Source: Acidobacteriota bacterium
GTDB taxonomy: Bacteria > Acidobacteriota > Vicinamibacteria > Vicinamibacterales > UBA2999
DNA length: 15,437 nucleotides
Assembly (NCBI GenBank): GCA_947465645.1
Contig: CANIBQ010000109.1
Coordinates: 1 to 15,437, forward strand
Direction: 5' to 3'
The stretch's first letter is position 1; the number at the start of each line of letters is the position of its first letter. Shown here piece after piece: positions 8,144-15,210 of this stretch. A program made the position numbers and the translations under genes. The notes under the pieces were generated by a model. That model ran no database searches and was not told the origin of the DNA. It saw only the letters and a program-made list of their open reading frames with translations.

Positions 8144-8184
8144 GGATCTTCTCCTACAGCGAGGATTGCCGACGCCTTAACGAA

Positions 8185-9660
8185 CTAATCGGGTGGCGCG
8201 TTCTCGAGCGACGTGTCGCGCTTCTCGGTCGTATCCGTCTTCCAGCAATCAGGGCAGCCGACGAGCGTGTCCCAGCCCTTCGTGCGGTCCAGATAGGCGC
8301 GCCGCTCCGCCAGCTCCTGCTGATACTCCGCCTCGGTGAGGAAATACGCGTAGTTGTTGACGCCAAGCATGTTCTCGACGGATCGGCGACCCCACACCGT
8401 GGTGTTGCGAGGATCGACCAGATTTGCGTTCTTGGCCGTGCCGTCGAACCAGGACATGGTGTGGATGATGGCGCCCTTCGGGATCAACGGCGCATGGTTC
8501 TCGTCGTAGCGGTAGTCCCTCACCCAGTTGTGGTCGTACCCCGCGCAGTTCAGCGTCTCCGTCGACAGGTCGTAGATCGCCTCGATGCACATGCGCAGCC
8601 CCGCGGCGTGCATGTGGGGCTCGAAGTTCAGCAGCTTGATCGGCTGCTGCGCGACGAAATACGAGTCGTACCGCTGGTTGGGGCTGTTCGGGTTGATGGC
8701 GAGCTCGCTGCGCGGCGTGTTGACCCGGCCTTCGTGCCGCGTCGGCTTGTAGCCTCTGGGGTGGAACTTCAGTCCGACGTTGAGCGTGACGTCACGGTCC
8801 GCTCCAGGGACCCCGGGTGAATGAATGTGCAGCCCGCCAAACGCGAATACCGCGTTTTTCGGCACGATGCGGCCCGCCTGCGCCGGGAAGATGTGTCCGT
8901 TGTGGCCGACCTCGTGATTGGGAATGCTGGAGATGGCACGCGCCTCGTTCGGGCGGCGCATGGCCGCCCCGCCATGATGGACGACGAAGATGCTCGTCTT
9001 CCCCTGGCCCACCTCTCCGGCGGCCTTCAGAAGGCCGCCGCTCTTCGTGAGAGACGACGTCTCCTTGTACTCCGCCCTCTCCGCGTATCGATCTTCGGTC
9101 AGTTCGTCGACCGGCTTGGTTTCGCCGACATCGCCCCACCAGTCGGGCGCGACGCCGGGGACGCGAAACGATGGCGACGCCACGACCAGGTCCGGCTTGC
9201 CGAAGAACCACCGCGAGTTGTCCGCGAAGGTGAGCGGCGGAGGCATGTCGGCCGGATTACCCTCCGGGGCACCGGCGTCCGCCCATTTCGCGATCAGGTC
9301 GAGCTCCTGGTCGGTGAGGCGAACATCATTTTGAATCTGCTGGATGCCGATGTTCCGCTCGAGCTGCCACGGCGGCATCACGCCGCGCATGCCCGGGACG
9401 TGGGCGAGCTGCGTGCGCTGCTTGATGGCGCGCGCCCACGGGCGCGTCTGCTGGTAGGTGATCAGCGACATCGGCGCGATCGAGTCGGGCCGATGACACT
9501 GTTGACAGGCTTTCTGCAGGATCGGCGCGATGTCCCTGCTAAAGGTCACCGGTCGATTCGCAGTCGTCTGCGCAGTGACCGGCGCCGCCGCCGCCAGCGC
9601 CGACAGCATCAGCAGGACCCGCCACACGTGCCTCCAGCCGGATCGCGACGCATCGGGCAT
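8185..9660 (-). CDS. Secreted cytochrome c fused to PHM-like copper monooxygenase domain (cassette A)
   Basis: A 491-aa protein with a signal peptide (about residues 1-31, PVTAQ). A cytochrome c domain follows, with CQQCH (Cys52, Cys55, His56) and a likely Met ligand in VMPPW (Met95). From about 220 the protein resembles Cu type II ascorbate-dependent monooxygenases (PHM/DBM type). VVHHG (His228/229) and LKFHPRG (His300) fit the CuH site, and EPHMH (His349/351) and ENM (Met431) fit the CuM site. NCAGYDHNW and PLIPKGAIIH are typical of the bacterial C-terminal domain. A CPDCW motif (Cys469/472) closes the protein and is shared with the paralogue at 12482-13999. It should be a periplasmic heme- and copper-carrying oxidoreductase; the substrate is unknown. 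GGAGG at 9666-9670 fixes the ATG, and a good promoter lies just upstream. The copper-site assignment is by motif and order, not by alignment. Confidence 0.82.
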   Translation of the reverse strand: MPDASRSGWRHVWRVLLMLSALAAAAPVTAQTTANRPVTFSRDIAPILQKACQQCHRPDSIAPMSLITYQQTRPWARAIKQRTQLAHVPGMRGVMPPWQLERNIGIQQIQNDVRLTDQELDLIAKWADAGAPEGNPADMPPPLTFADNSRWFFGKPDLVVASPSFRVPGVAPDWWGDVGETKPVDELTEDRYAERAEYKETSSLTKSGGLLKAAGEVGQGKTSIFVVHHGGAAMRRPNEARAISSIPNHEVGHNGHIFPAQAGRIVPKNAVFAFGGLHIHSPGVPGADRDVTLNVGLKFHPRGYKPTRHEGRVNTPRSELAINPNSPNQRYDSYFVAQQPIKLLNFEPHMHAAGLRMCIEAIYDLSTETLNCAGYDHNWVRDYRYDENHAPLIPKGAIIHTMSWFDGTAKNANLVDPRNTTVWGRRSVENMLGVNNYAYFLTEAEYQQELAERRAYLDRTKGWDTLVGCPDCWKTDTTEKRDTSLENAPPD

Positions 9661-9677
9661 ACGTACCTCCGGGGCGG

Positions 9678-9706
9678 AGAATAGATGGTTGATCGGCGCG
9701 AGTCAA
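9678..9706 (-). promoter_or_regulatory. Sigma70-type promoter for the cassette A operon
   Basis: On the minus strand TTGACT (9701-9706) and TATTCT (9678-9683) are separated by exactly 17 nt. Transcription would begin near 9671, just before the ribosome site GGAGG (9666-9670) and the ATG at 9660. The leader would be only about 11 nt. The box match is strong for such GC-rich DNA. Confidence 0.6.
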
Positions 9707-9836
9707 GGCCACGCCGTATCGCGCCATCTTAAGGACAATTGCCGGCGTAACTTGCCAATTTGCGTGGTCTTCGTCGATGTCGAACCTGGTCAGCTTCGGC
9801 GAACCGACGAAAAGATTCAGCTAGTTTGGGCGGACG

Positions 9837-9842
9837 TATAAT
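9837..9842 (+). promoter_or_regulatory. TATAAT -10 box before the FMN-binding protein gene
   Basis: A perfect TATAAT lies in GC-rich DNA just ahead of the FMN-binding gene. The hexamer at 17-nt spacing (GATTCA, 9814-9819) is a poor -35, so an activator or another sigma factor may be involved. If the box is used, transcription starts near 9849. That would exclude the ATG at 9845 and favour the one at 9872. Confidence 0.4.
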
Positions 9843-9871
9843 CGATGGCTCAAAGGGGGTTAGCCGTTTTC

Positions 9872-10384
9872 ATGCGACCCATCGTGTCCGCACTGTTTCT
9901 GGCTTTCGGGGTCCTTGTCATCGTGCAGGGACAATCGGCGCCGGACGCGAAGACCCAAGCACAATTGAAGCGGCTCTTTCCGAAGGCGAACGCGTTCTCG
10001 GCCAAAGGGGGCGAGCCGCCGCATTTTAAGGCGCTCCTCGACGGCGCCAGCGGCGCGCAAACGGTCGGGTACGCGTTCTGGACGACCGAGGTGGAGCCGG
10101 ACGAACGCGCCTACGACGGCCCGATCCGGATGCTCGTCGGCATGGATACCAAAGGGATCCTCACCGGCATCATTGTTGTCGAGCACCACGAGCCGTACGG
10201 GTATTTCTCGATCCAGCCGACCGAGTTTGCCGCGCAGTTCAAGGGGAAGGACATCCGCAAGCCGTTCAAGGTCGACGCCGTCTCTCAGGCGACGATTTCG
10301 ATCACCAGCGCCACGCGCGCGATCCGCAACAGCGCGATCCGCGTCGCGCGGGCCTTCCTGGTGCCGCCGGGAACCACTCAGTGA
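9872..10384 (+). CDS. Periplasmic FMN-binding domain protein (NosR N-domain-like)
   Basis: A 170-aa protein from ATG 9872; an in-frame ATG at 9845 would add nine residues. The hydrophobic N-terminus (RPIVSALFLAFGVLVIVQGQ) is a signal peptide or membrane anchor. The rest is an FMN-binding domain: YDGPIRMLVGMDTKGILTGI, then VVEHHEP, then DAVSQATIS near the end. In this family the last Ser/Thr of D-x-x-[ST]-G-A-[ST] carries FMN through a phosphoester bond made by ApbE. Here the Gly is replaced by Gln, and the expected acceptor is Thr141. The EHHEP motif resembles NosR more than RnfG or NqrC. The stop overlaps the start of the next gene (GTGA, 10381-10384), which indicates tight coupling with the Fe-S membrane protein. 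Role: a periplasmic one- or two-electron flavin relay. Confidence 0.78.
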   Translation: MRPIVSALFLAFGVLVIVQGQSAPDAKTQAQLKRLFPKANAFSAKGGEPPHFKALLDGASGAQTVGYAFWTTEVEPDERAYDGPIRMLVGMDTKGILTGIIVVEHHEPYGYFSIQPTEFAAQFKGKDIRKPFKVDAVSQATISITSATRAIRNSAIRVARAFLVPPGTTQ

Positions 10385-11355
10385 TCGCGCGTGTGATCGC
10401 ACGCCTGTCGATCCTTCTCCTGCTCCTCAACGCCGCGCCCGCGGCCGTCACTTACGCGCAACCGGCCACTGCGGCGGAAGATCCCTGGGCCTTCGAGGAA
10501 GAGGAAGAACAGGTTCCGACGCTCGCGGAGAGCGTGCGCGCGCAGGCGGTCGATCTGCTGCTGTTCGCGGCGTTCGGCACCCTGGCGATGGTCGGATTCT
10601 TCCGCAAGAGCGACGCGCTCAAGGTCGTCACGCTGATCGCCGCCGTCGCCTACCTCGGCGTCTACAAGAGCCAGCTCATCTCGATCGTCAACATCTTCGG
10701 CCTGGTCACGCTAAACCTGCCGATCCTGACCTACAACCTCGGCTGGTACTTGTTCGCGATCTTCACCGTCGCGACGACGATCCTGTGGGGACGTCTCTAC
10801 TGCGGCCGAGTCTGCGCCTTCGGCGCGCTCACACAGCTGATCGACAGGGTGGTGCCGGCAAGGCTGCGTGTCGAGCTGCCGCGGGCGCTCGAGCGTCGCG
10901 CCGGCTACATCAAGTACGCCGTGCTGGCCGGCGCCGTCGGATATTTCCTCGCCACGCGCGACATGTCGCACTTCAAGTACATCGAGCCGTTCTGGATGTT
11001 CACGTTCCAGCAGACGACCGGCTTGTGGATCGCACTCGGCGTGTTGCTGGTGGCGACGGTCTTCGTTCGGAACCTCTATTGCCGGTTCCTCTGCCCGGTC
11101 GGCGCCTTTCTCGGCCTGCTGTCGAACCTCACGGTGTTCCGGATCAAGCGGTGGTCCGAATGCAAGACCTGCAAGATCTGCGAGAAGACCTGCGAGTGGG
11201 GGGCGATTCGCGGGCCGAAGATCGTCGCGTCCGAGTGCGTGCGCTGCGACGACTGCGAGCGGCTCTACGCGGACACCAAGAAATGCCCGCACTGGCTCAT
11301 CATCTACCGCAAAGCGGACCTGCTGGCGCGTAAGTCCGCGGCCCCCGCCGGTTAG
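10381..11355 (+). CDS. Polytopic membrane protein with two [4Fe-4S] clusters (NosR/NapH-like)
   Basis: A 324-aa membrane protein from a GTG start overlapping the previous stop. After a signal-like segment and an acidic stretch (FEEEEEQ, 37-43) come several membrane spans. Two repeats of the YCxxxC motif typical of this family follow (LYCGRVCAFGA, Cys141/145; LYCRFLCPVGA, Cys234/238). The C-terminal domain carries CKTCKICEKTC (Cys261, 264, 267, 271) and CVRCDDC...KKCPHW (Cys286, 289, 292, 302). The last Cys is offset by nine residues rather than the ferredoxin-like three, a layout I associate with NosR. Together with the FMN protein it makes a NosR-like electron carrier split over two genes. 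It would move electrons across the membrane to periplasmic FMN. It converges on the ApbE gene with a 22-nt gap. Confidence 0.82.
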   Translation: MIARVIARLSILLLLLNAAPAAVTYAQPATAAEDPWAFEEEEEQVPTLAESVRAQAVDLLLFAAFGTLAMVGFFRKSDALKVVTLIAAVAYLGVYKSQLISIVNIFGLVTLNLPILTYNLGWYLFAIFTVATTILWGRLYCGRVCAFGALTQLIDRVVPARLRVELPRALERRAGYIKYAVLAGAVGYFLATRDMSHFKYIEPFWMFTFQQTTGLWIALGVLLVATVFVRNLYCRFLCPVGAFLGLLSNLTVFRIKRWSECKTCKICEKTCEWGAIRGPKIVASECVRCDDCERLYADTKKCPHWLIIYRKADLLARKSAAPAG

Positions 11356-11377
11356 GCCGACGGCCGCGCGCACCTGG

Positions 11378-12418
11378 TCAGGGAGCGTCGGTTGGCGGCG
11401 CCAGCCGGATCAGACGGCCCTTCAGGCCGGACGAGACGAGCACCTCGTTGCGTGCCGTCACTATCACCCCTTCGACATCCGGGAGCTTTTCGATCAGCGC
11501 CAGGCCGCGCGCCGGGCCGAGCAGCAACACGCCGGTCGAGAGCGCGTCGGCGAGCGTCGCGCGGCGCGCGACGATGGTGACGCTTCGCGTGTCGCGCGTC
11601 GGCTCGCCCAGATCCGGATCGACGATGTGATGGTAGCGCCGGCCGTTCTTGATGAAGGCGCGCTCGTAGTCGCCCGACGTGCTCACGGTCTCGTCGATGG
11701 CGTCGAGCGCGGCGAAGCTGCGATTGGCGGGGCCGCGCGGATCGCGGATGCCGATGCGCCATGGCCGATCGCCGCGCCGGCCGTTGGCGTAGAGGTCACC
11801 GCCTGCTTGGATCAGGAAGTCGCGCACGCCGCGGCGGCTCAGGATCTCGGCGCCGCGGTCCACCGCGTATCCCTTGCCGATGCCGCCGAGGTGCACGCTC
11901 ATTCCCTTCTTCTGCAGGAAGGCGGTGCCCGCCTCGTCATTGAGGTCGAGCTGCCGAAAGTCGATGAGTGGCAGGCGCGCGCGCACCGCCGCGGGATCCG
12001 GAATGTGGTTGTCCTGGTCGTGGTCGAATTTCCAGAGGCCGGACAGCGCGCCGAACGTGACGTCGAATTTGCCGTCCGTCCACTCGCTGACCTGCCGCGC
12101 CACCACCAGCGTCTCGCGCACATCGGCGCCGATCCGCACAGGCCGTTCCCCGGCGGCGGCGTTCAACTGAAGCACCTCGCTGCCTTCGCGCCACACGCTC
12201 ATCACGGCGTCGAGCCGATCGAACTCGCGGAAGACTTCTTCGAAGGCCGCTTCGGCCGCCGCCCGCTCGGCAGTCCACGCCGTCACCCGGAGTTCCGACC
12301 CCATCGTGGTGTGCGTCCGCTCGACAAGGACGGGGCTGAGAGTGAGTTCAGGCTGCGATGGAGGTTCCGAGCACGCGATGGATGTGGCGAGCAGCGCGAG
12401 CGCTGTGAGGCGGGACAT
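11378..12418 (-). CDS. apbE: ApbE-family FAD:protein FMN transferase (lipoprotein)
   Basis: A 346-aa protein from ATG 12418 (TTG at 12424 is an alternative). The signal peptide ends in a lipobox-like SIAC (Cys16), so it is probably a membrane-anchored periplasmic lipoprotein. Family motifs are present in order: THTTMGSELRV, MSVWREGSEVLQLN, HLGGIGKGYAVDRG (about 176-189), IQAGGDLYANG, STSGDYERAF, RYHHIVDP and TLADALSTG with the metal-binding Asp near 291. ApbE cleaves FAD and attaches FMN to Ser/Thr in partner proteins. The obvious partner is the FMN-binding protein encoded 1 kb away. It starts about 60 nt after the second cytochrome-PHM gene on the same strand and is probably the last gene of that operon. 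This is equivalent to NosX beside NosR. Confidence 0.92.
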   Translation of the reverse strand: MSRLTALALLATSIACSEPPSQPELTLSPVLVERTHTTMGSELRVTAWTAERAAAEAAFEEVFREFDRLDAVMSVWREGSEVLQLNAAAGERPVRIGADVRETLVVARQVSEWTDGKFDVTFGALSGLWKFDHDQDNHIPDPAAVRARLPLIDFRQLDLNDEAGTAFLQKKGMSVHLGGIGKGYAVDRGAEILSRRGVRDFLIQAGGDLYANGRRGDRPWRIGIRDPRGPANRSFAALDAIDETVSTSGDYERAFIKNGRRYHHIVDPDLGEPTRDTRSVTIVARRATLADALSTGVLLLGPARGLALIEKLPDVEGVIVTARNEVLVSSGLKGRLIRLAPPTDAP

Positions 12419-12481
12419 GGTCAAACGATCCGGCCAGCGGCTGCCGTGGGCAGCCGCCGACCGGACACGAACACAGGCGGG

Positions 12482-13999
12482 TTAGTCGACTGACGCCGGC
12501 TCGACGAGGTCGCGAATATCAGCCGGCACCGACGAATCCTCAGAATTACTCCGGCCGGTCGGCGTTTCCCAGCATCCCGGGCAGCCGATCACGTTGTCCC
12601 AGCTATTGGTCTTGTCGAGATACGCCCGCCGCTGTGCCAGCTCCTCTTCATACTGTTCCTCGGTGAGGAACACGGCCTGCTGGAACAGGATGAACATGTT
12701 CACGACCGAGCGACGGCCCCAGTTCGCCTGGTTCCGCGGGTCGATGACGTTCGCATTGGTGGAGCTGTTGTCGAACCACCCCGTCGCCCGCAGGATCGTG
12801 CCCTTCGGGATGAGCGGCGTGTGATTGTCGTCGTAGGCGAAATTTCTCACCCAGTTATGGTCGTAGCCGCTGCAATTGAGCGTCTCGGTGGCGCGCTGAT
12901 AGAGCGCCTGCAGGCACTTTCTCACCCCGTTCCCGTGCATGTGCGGCTCGAAGTTCACCAGCTTCATCGGCGTCGGCGCGACAAAGAACGCCTCGGAGCT
13001 GACCAGCGGCGCACCGGGGGCAATCTCCAGCTCCGTGCTGCCAAAGCTCGAATACGACACGATCTCGTACTTCGGCGTGTAGCCGCGGGGATGCAGCCGC
13101 AGTCCGACGCTCATCCTCGAGCTGACGTCGGCGCCGGGCACGCCGGGCGAATGCAGGTGGAACTGGCCGCTCCAGTCCGCTTGCGCTCCGATCTTCAGCG
13201 GCACGCCCGCGTCATCCGGCAGCACGACGCCATTGCGGCCGACCTCATGGGTCGTGAGGCTGAATCGACGGTTACTGTTCGCAGGAGGCCCGTCAGTGAT
13301 GTTGGCCGACGTGTGATGGACGAGGTAGAGCTGTCCGACCGTTCCGTCCGTCCTTTTCTTACGCTCACCGGATTGCGGCTGTTCCTTGTATTCGGCGGAT
13401 TTGACGTGCCGCTGCTCCGTCAAGTTCATGCCTTCGAGCGGGCTGCAGCAGGGGAACAGACCGTCGATCCACTGATCCGCGCCAACGCCCTTGATGGTGA
13501 TCATTGGCGTGGAGGAGATCAGATCGGGTTTGCCCAGCGCCCACGCGGTGGCGTCGGCGAACTTGATCGCAGGGGGCAAATCGGCCGGGTCGCCCTCGGG
13601 TGCACCGGCGTCGGCCCAAGCCGCAATCATGTCAATTTCTGCGTCACTCAGCGACGGGTCGCCCTTGAAGCTCTGAATGCCGATGTTCTTCTCGAGGAAC
13701 CACGGCGGCATCACGCCACGCTGATACTTGGTGCGCGCCAGGGCGGTCCGCTGCTTGATCGCACGGGCAAACGGCCGCGCATCCTTGTAGGAGAGCAGCG
13801 ACATCGGCGCCACGGACTCGGGCCGATGGCAGTGCTGGCAGCTCCGCTGCAGAATCGGCATGATGTCTTTGTTGAACGTGGCCGGACGGGCCGCGGTCTG
13901 CGCCGCCGATGGCGACGCCCACAGAACACACGCGGCGACTATAAGTCCGACAAGACTGAGCCTGGAGCGCCACAGTCCTGCATCAAAGGCACCAACCAT
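12482..13999 (-). CDS. Secreted cytochrome c fused to PHM-like copper monooxygenase domain (cassette B)
   Basis: A 505-aa paralogue of the 491-aa protein at 8185-9660. ATG 13999 is chosen because GGAGGTGTGTG lies directly before it; the open frame continues into the upstream gene, but that part is not coding. Signal peptide to about residue 34 (PSAAQ). Cytochrome c domain: CQHCH (Cys54, Cys57, His58) and VMPPW (Met97). PHM-like part: LVHHT (His228/229) and LRLHPRG (His303) for CuH; EPHMH (His353/355) and VVNM (Met435) for CuM. Additional conserved features are FHLHSPGVPGAD, CSGYDHNW, LIPKGTI and a terminal CPGCW (Cys473/476). A CC pair (184-185) is unique to this copy. It lies 74 nt downstream of the 355-aa partner gene and about 60 nt upstream of apbE. 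The substrate is unknown. Electron supply through heme and the neighbouring flavin system is an inference. Confidence 0.82.
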   Translation of the reverse strand: MVGAFDAGLWRSRLSLVGLIVAACVLWASPSAAQTAARPATFNKDIMPILQRSCQHCHRPESVAPMSLLSYKDARPFARAIKQRTALARTKYQRGVMPPWFLEKNIGIQSFKGDPSLSDAEIDMIAAWADAGAPEGDPADLPPAIKFADATAWALGKPDLISSTPMITIKGVGADQWIDGLFPCCSPLEGMNLTEQRHVKSAEYKEQPQSGERKKRTDGTVGQLYLVHHTSANITDGPPANSNRRFSLTTHEVGRNGVVLPDDAGVPLKIGAQADWSGQFHLHSPGVPGADVSSRMSVGLRLHPRGYTPKYEIVSYSSFGSTELEIAPGAPLVSSEAFFVAPTPMKLVNFEPHMHGNGVRKCLQALYQRATETLNCSGYDHNWVRNFAYDDNHTPLIPKGTILRATGWFDNSSTNANVIDPRNQANWGRRSVVNMFILFQQAVFLTEEQYEEELAQRRAYLDKTNSWDNVIGCPGCWETPTGRSNSEDSSVPADIRDLVEPASVD

Positions 14000-14073
14000 C
14001 ACACACCTCCGCTCCGTTGCCGTCGTTGACCGGAACATGTTTACGTTCATCATTTCGGAATCTGTCACCCCGA

Positions 14074-15141
14074 TCACCGAGTGACGTTCACGAGCACGTG
14101 CTCGTATTTGAAGTGGGTGCCGTTGTGCGAGATCGCACGCAACATATACTGGCCCGGTTCCGTGAACGTGGCCGTGTAGCGCCACGTATTGTCGCGCGGG
14201 ACCGGCGGTGGCTGCCAGCCTGGCGCCCACGGGGATCCGCCGCGCAGATCCTCCCATGCCTTGAACCCCATCCGCGGAGTGAACACCACGTTCTTCGCGT
14301 CTCCACGATAGACGATCCACGAAAATCGCATGCCCGCGACGGTATCTCGAGTGCCCCTCCCGCCGACGGACCCGGGGCCCACGACAGCAGGGTAAGCCAC
14401 AGTGGCCCGGCCGCCGAAATCGTTCGCCTGACCGCCGTCAGCCGTCACCACGCCTGCGCCGCGGCGGGGCGCCGGCTTGTTTGAATCCGTGGCTACCGCC
14501 ACCAGCGACACCGGTTCACCGACCTTGACGGTTTTGACCTGAGTGTCGCGCGCTGTCAGCACCTGCTCGCGGTGCCCGTAGCCACCCTTGATGTCCGCTC
14601 CGTTGAGACCGTCGACCTTCAGCGTCGGCTGCACGCGTCCAGGGCGCGAGTCCGATGCGTACTCATGCTGGATCGCGTATTCACTGATCGCATACGCGGC
14701 TTTGAGCGTGGCGTAGGCGCGCAGGGTCTCGCCATGCGAGGTCAGCGTCCAGACGACTTCTTTGTTTCCAAAGTCCGCTGGCACGTTGACCCGGAATTGC
14801 CACCGGTTGTTCCGCGGATAGAAGTAGGTGGGCTGGCCCGCATCGGGCCCATCCGGCGCCGACACGTTGTTGTCAGGGCCGATCGGAATGTGCACCTCCT
14901 CCTGCCAATTCCGATTGAGATAGTTGAACACGAGGTCGAAGCTGCCATCGTCCTTGGCGATCCAACCACCGTACACCGGGACAACACTCTGCCCAGTGGT
15001 GTAGGTCTGGGTGGGATCACCTCCGCGCATGTTTGTGTTCTGCGAATAGCCGACAAGTGGGAAAGCGGCAATCACCGCCACCACTGCCACTGCCGCCAAT
15101 CCAAGGCCGCGGCCTCGCGCTCGCCACGTAGTTCCCTTCAT
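14074..15141 (-). CDS. Secreted beta-rich protein, partner of cytochrome-PHM (cassette B)
   Basis: A 355-aa paralogue of the 312-aa protein at 7205-8143. GGGGGAAGCG before the ATG at 15141 is a good ribosome site. The signal peptide runs to about residue 34 (VGYSQ). Shared blocks: YLNRNWQEE, IPIGPDNN, GPDAGQPTYFYPR, FGNKEVVWTLTSHGET, LVAVATDSNKP, WEDLRGGSPWAPGW and FTEPGQYMLRAISHNG. This copy is longer mainly through two insertions: one after LKVDG, with GADIKGGYGHREQVL, and a glycine/alanine-rich stretch around residues 232-268 (GGQANDFGGRATVAYP). No catalytic motif is recognised. It is the first gene of the probable operon with cytochrome-PHM and apbE. The recurring pairing with cytochrome-PHM argues for a shared complex or a common substrate. 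Confidence 0.75.
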   Translation of the reverse strand: MKGTTWRARGRGLGLAAVAVVAVIAAFPLVGYSQNTNMRGGDPTQTYTTGQSVVPVYGGWIAKDDGSFDLVFNYLNRNWQEEVHIPIGPDNNVSAPDGPDAGQPTYFYPRNNRWQFRVNVPADFGNKEVVWTLTSHGETLRAYATLKAAYAISEYAIQHEYASDSRPGRVQPTLKVDGLNGADIKGGYGHREQVLTARDTQVKTVKVGEPVSLVAVATDSNKPAPRRGAGVVTADGGQANDFGGRATVAYPAVVGPGSVGGRGTRDTVAGMRFSWIVYRGDAKNVVFTPRMGFKAWEDLRGGSPWAPGWQPPPVPRDNTWRYTATFTEPGQYMLRAISHNGTHFKYEHVLVNVTR

Positions 15142-15210
15142 CGCTTCCCCCTGGCTATCCGGTTGTGTTGCGAATGCGCCGCGCGTCGCGGCTGGAGGTC
15201 ATCACTGAGT

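Noticed and set aside
11355..11378. Short GGCC-GAC-GGCC repeat between the convergent Fe-S and ApbE genes as a terminator
   Set aside because: The stem is only 4 bp with a 3-nt loop and no T tract; not distinguishable from GC-rich background.
10868..12493. 541-codon plus-strand open frame over the Fe-S and ApbE genes
   Set aside because: It crosses two convergent, well-recognised genes and has low-complexity Arg/Ser/Ala composition; it is a shadow frame.
12821..14029. 402-codon plus-strand open frame opposite cytochrome-PHM copy B
   Set aside because: It is antisense to CxxCH and copper motifs conserved between paralogues; no motif of its own.
14000..14320. N-terminal extension of cytochrome-PHM copy B to 612 aa
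   Set aside because: The extension overlaps the conserved end of the 355-aa gene, and a strong GGAGGT site plus signal peptide mark the ATG at 13999.
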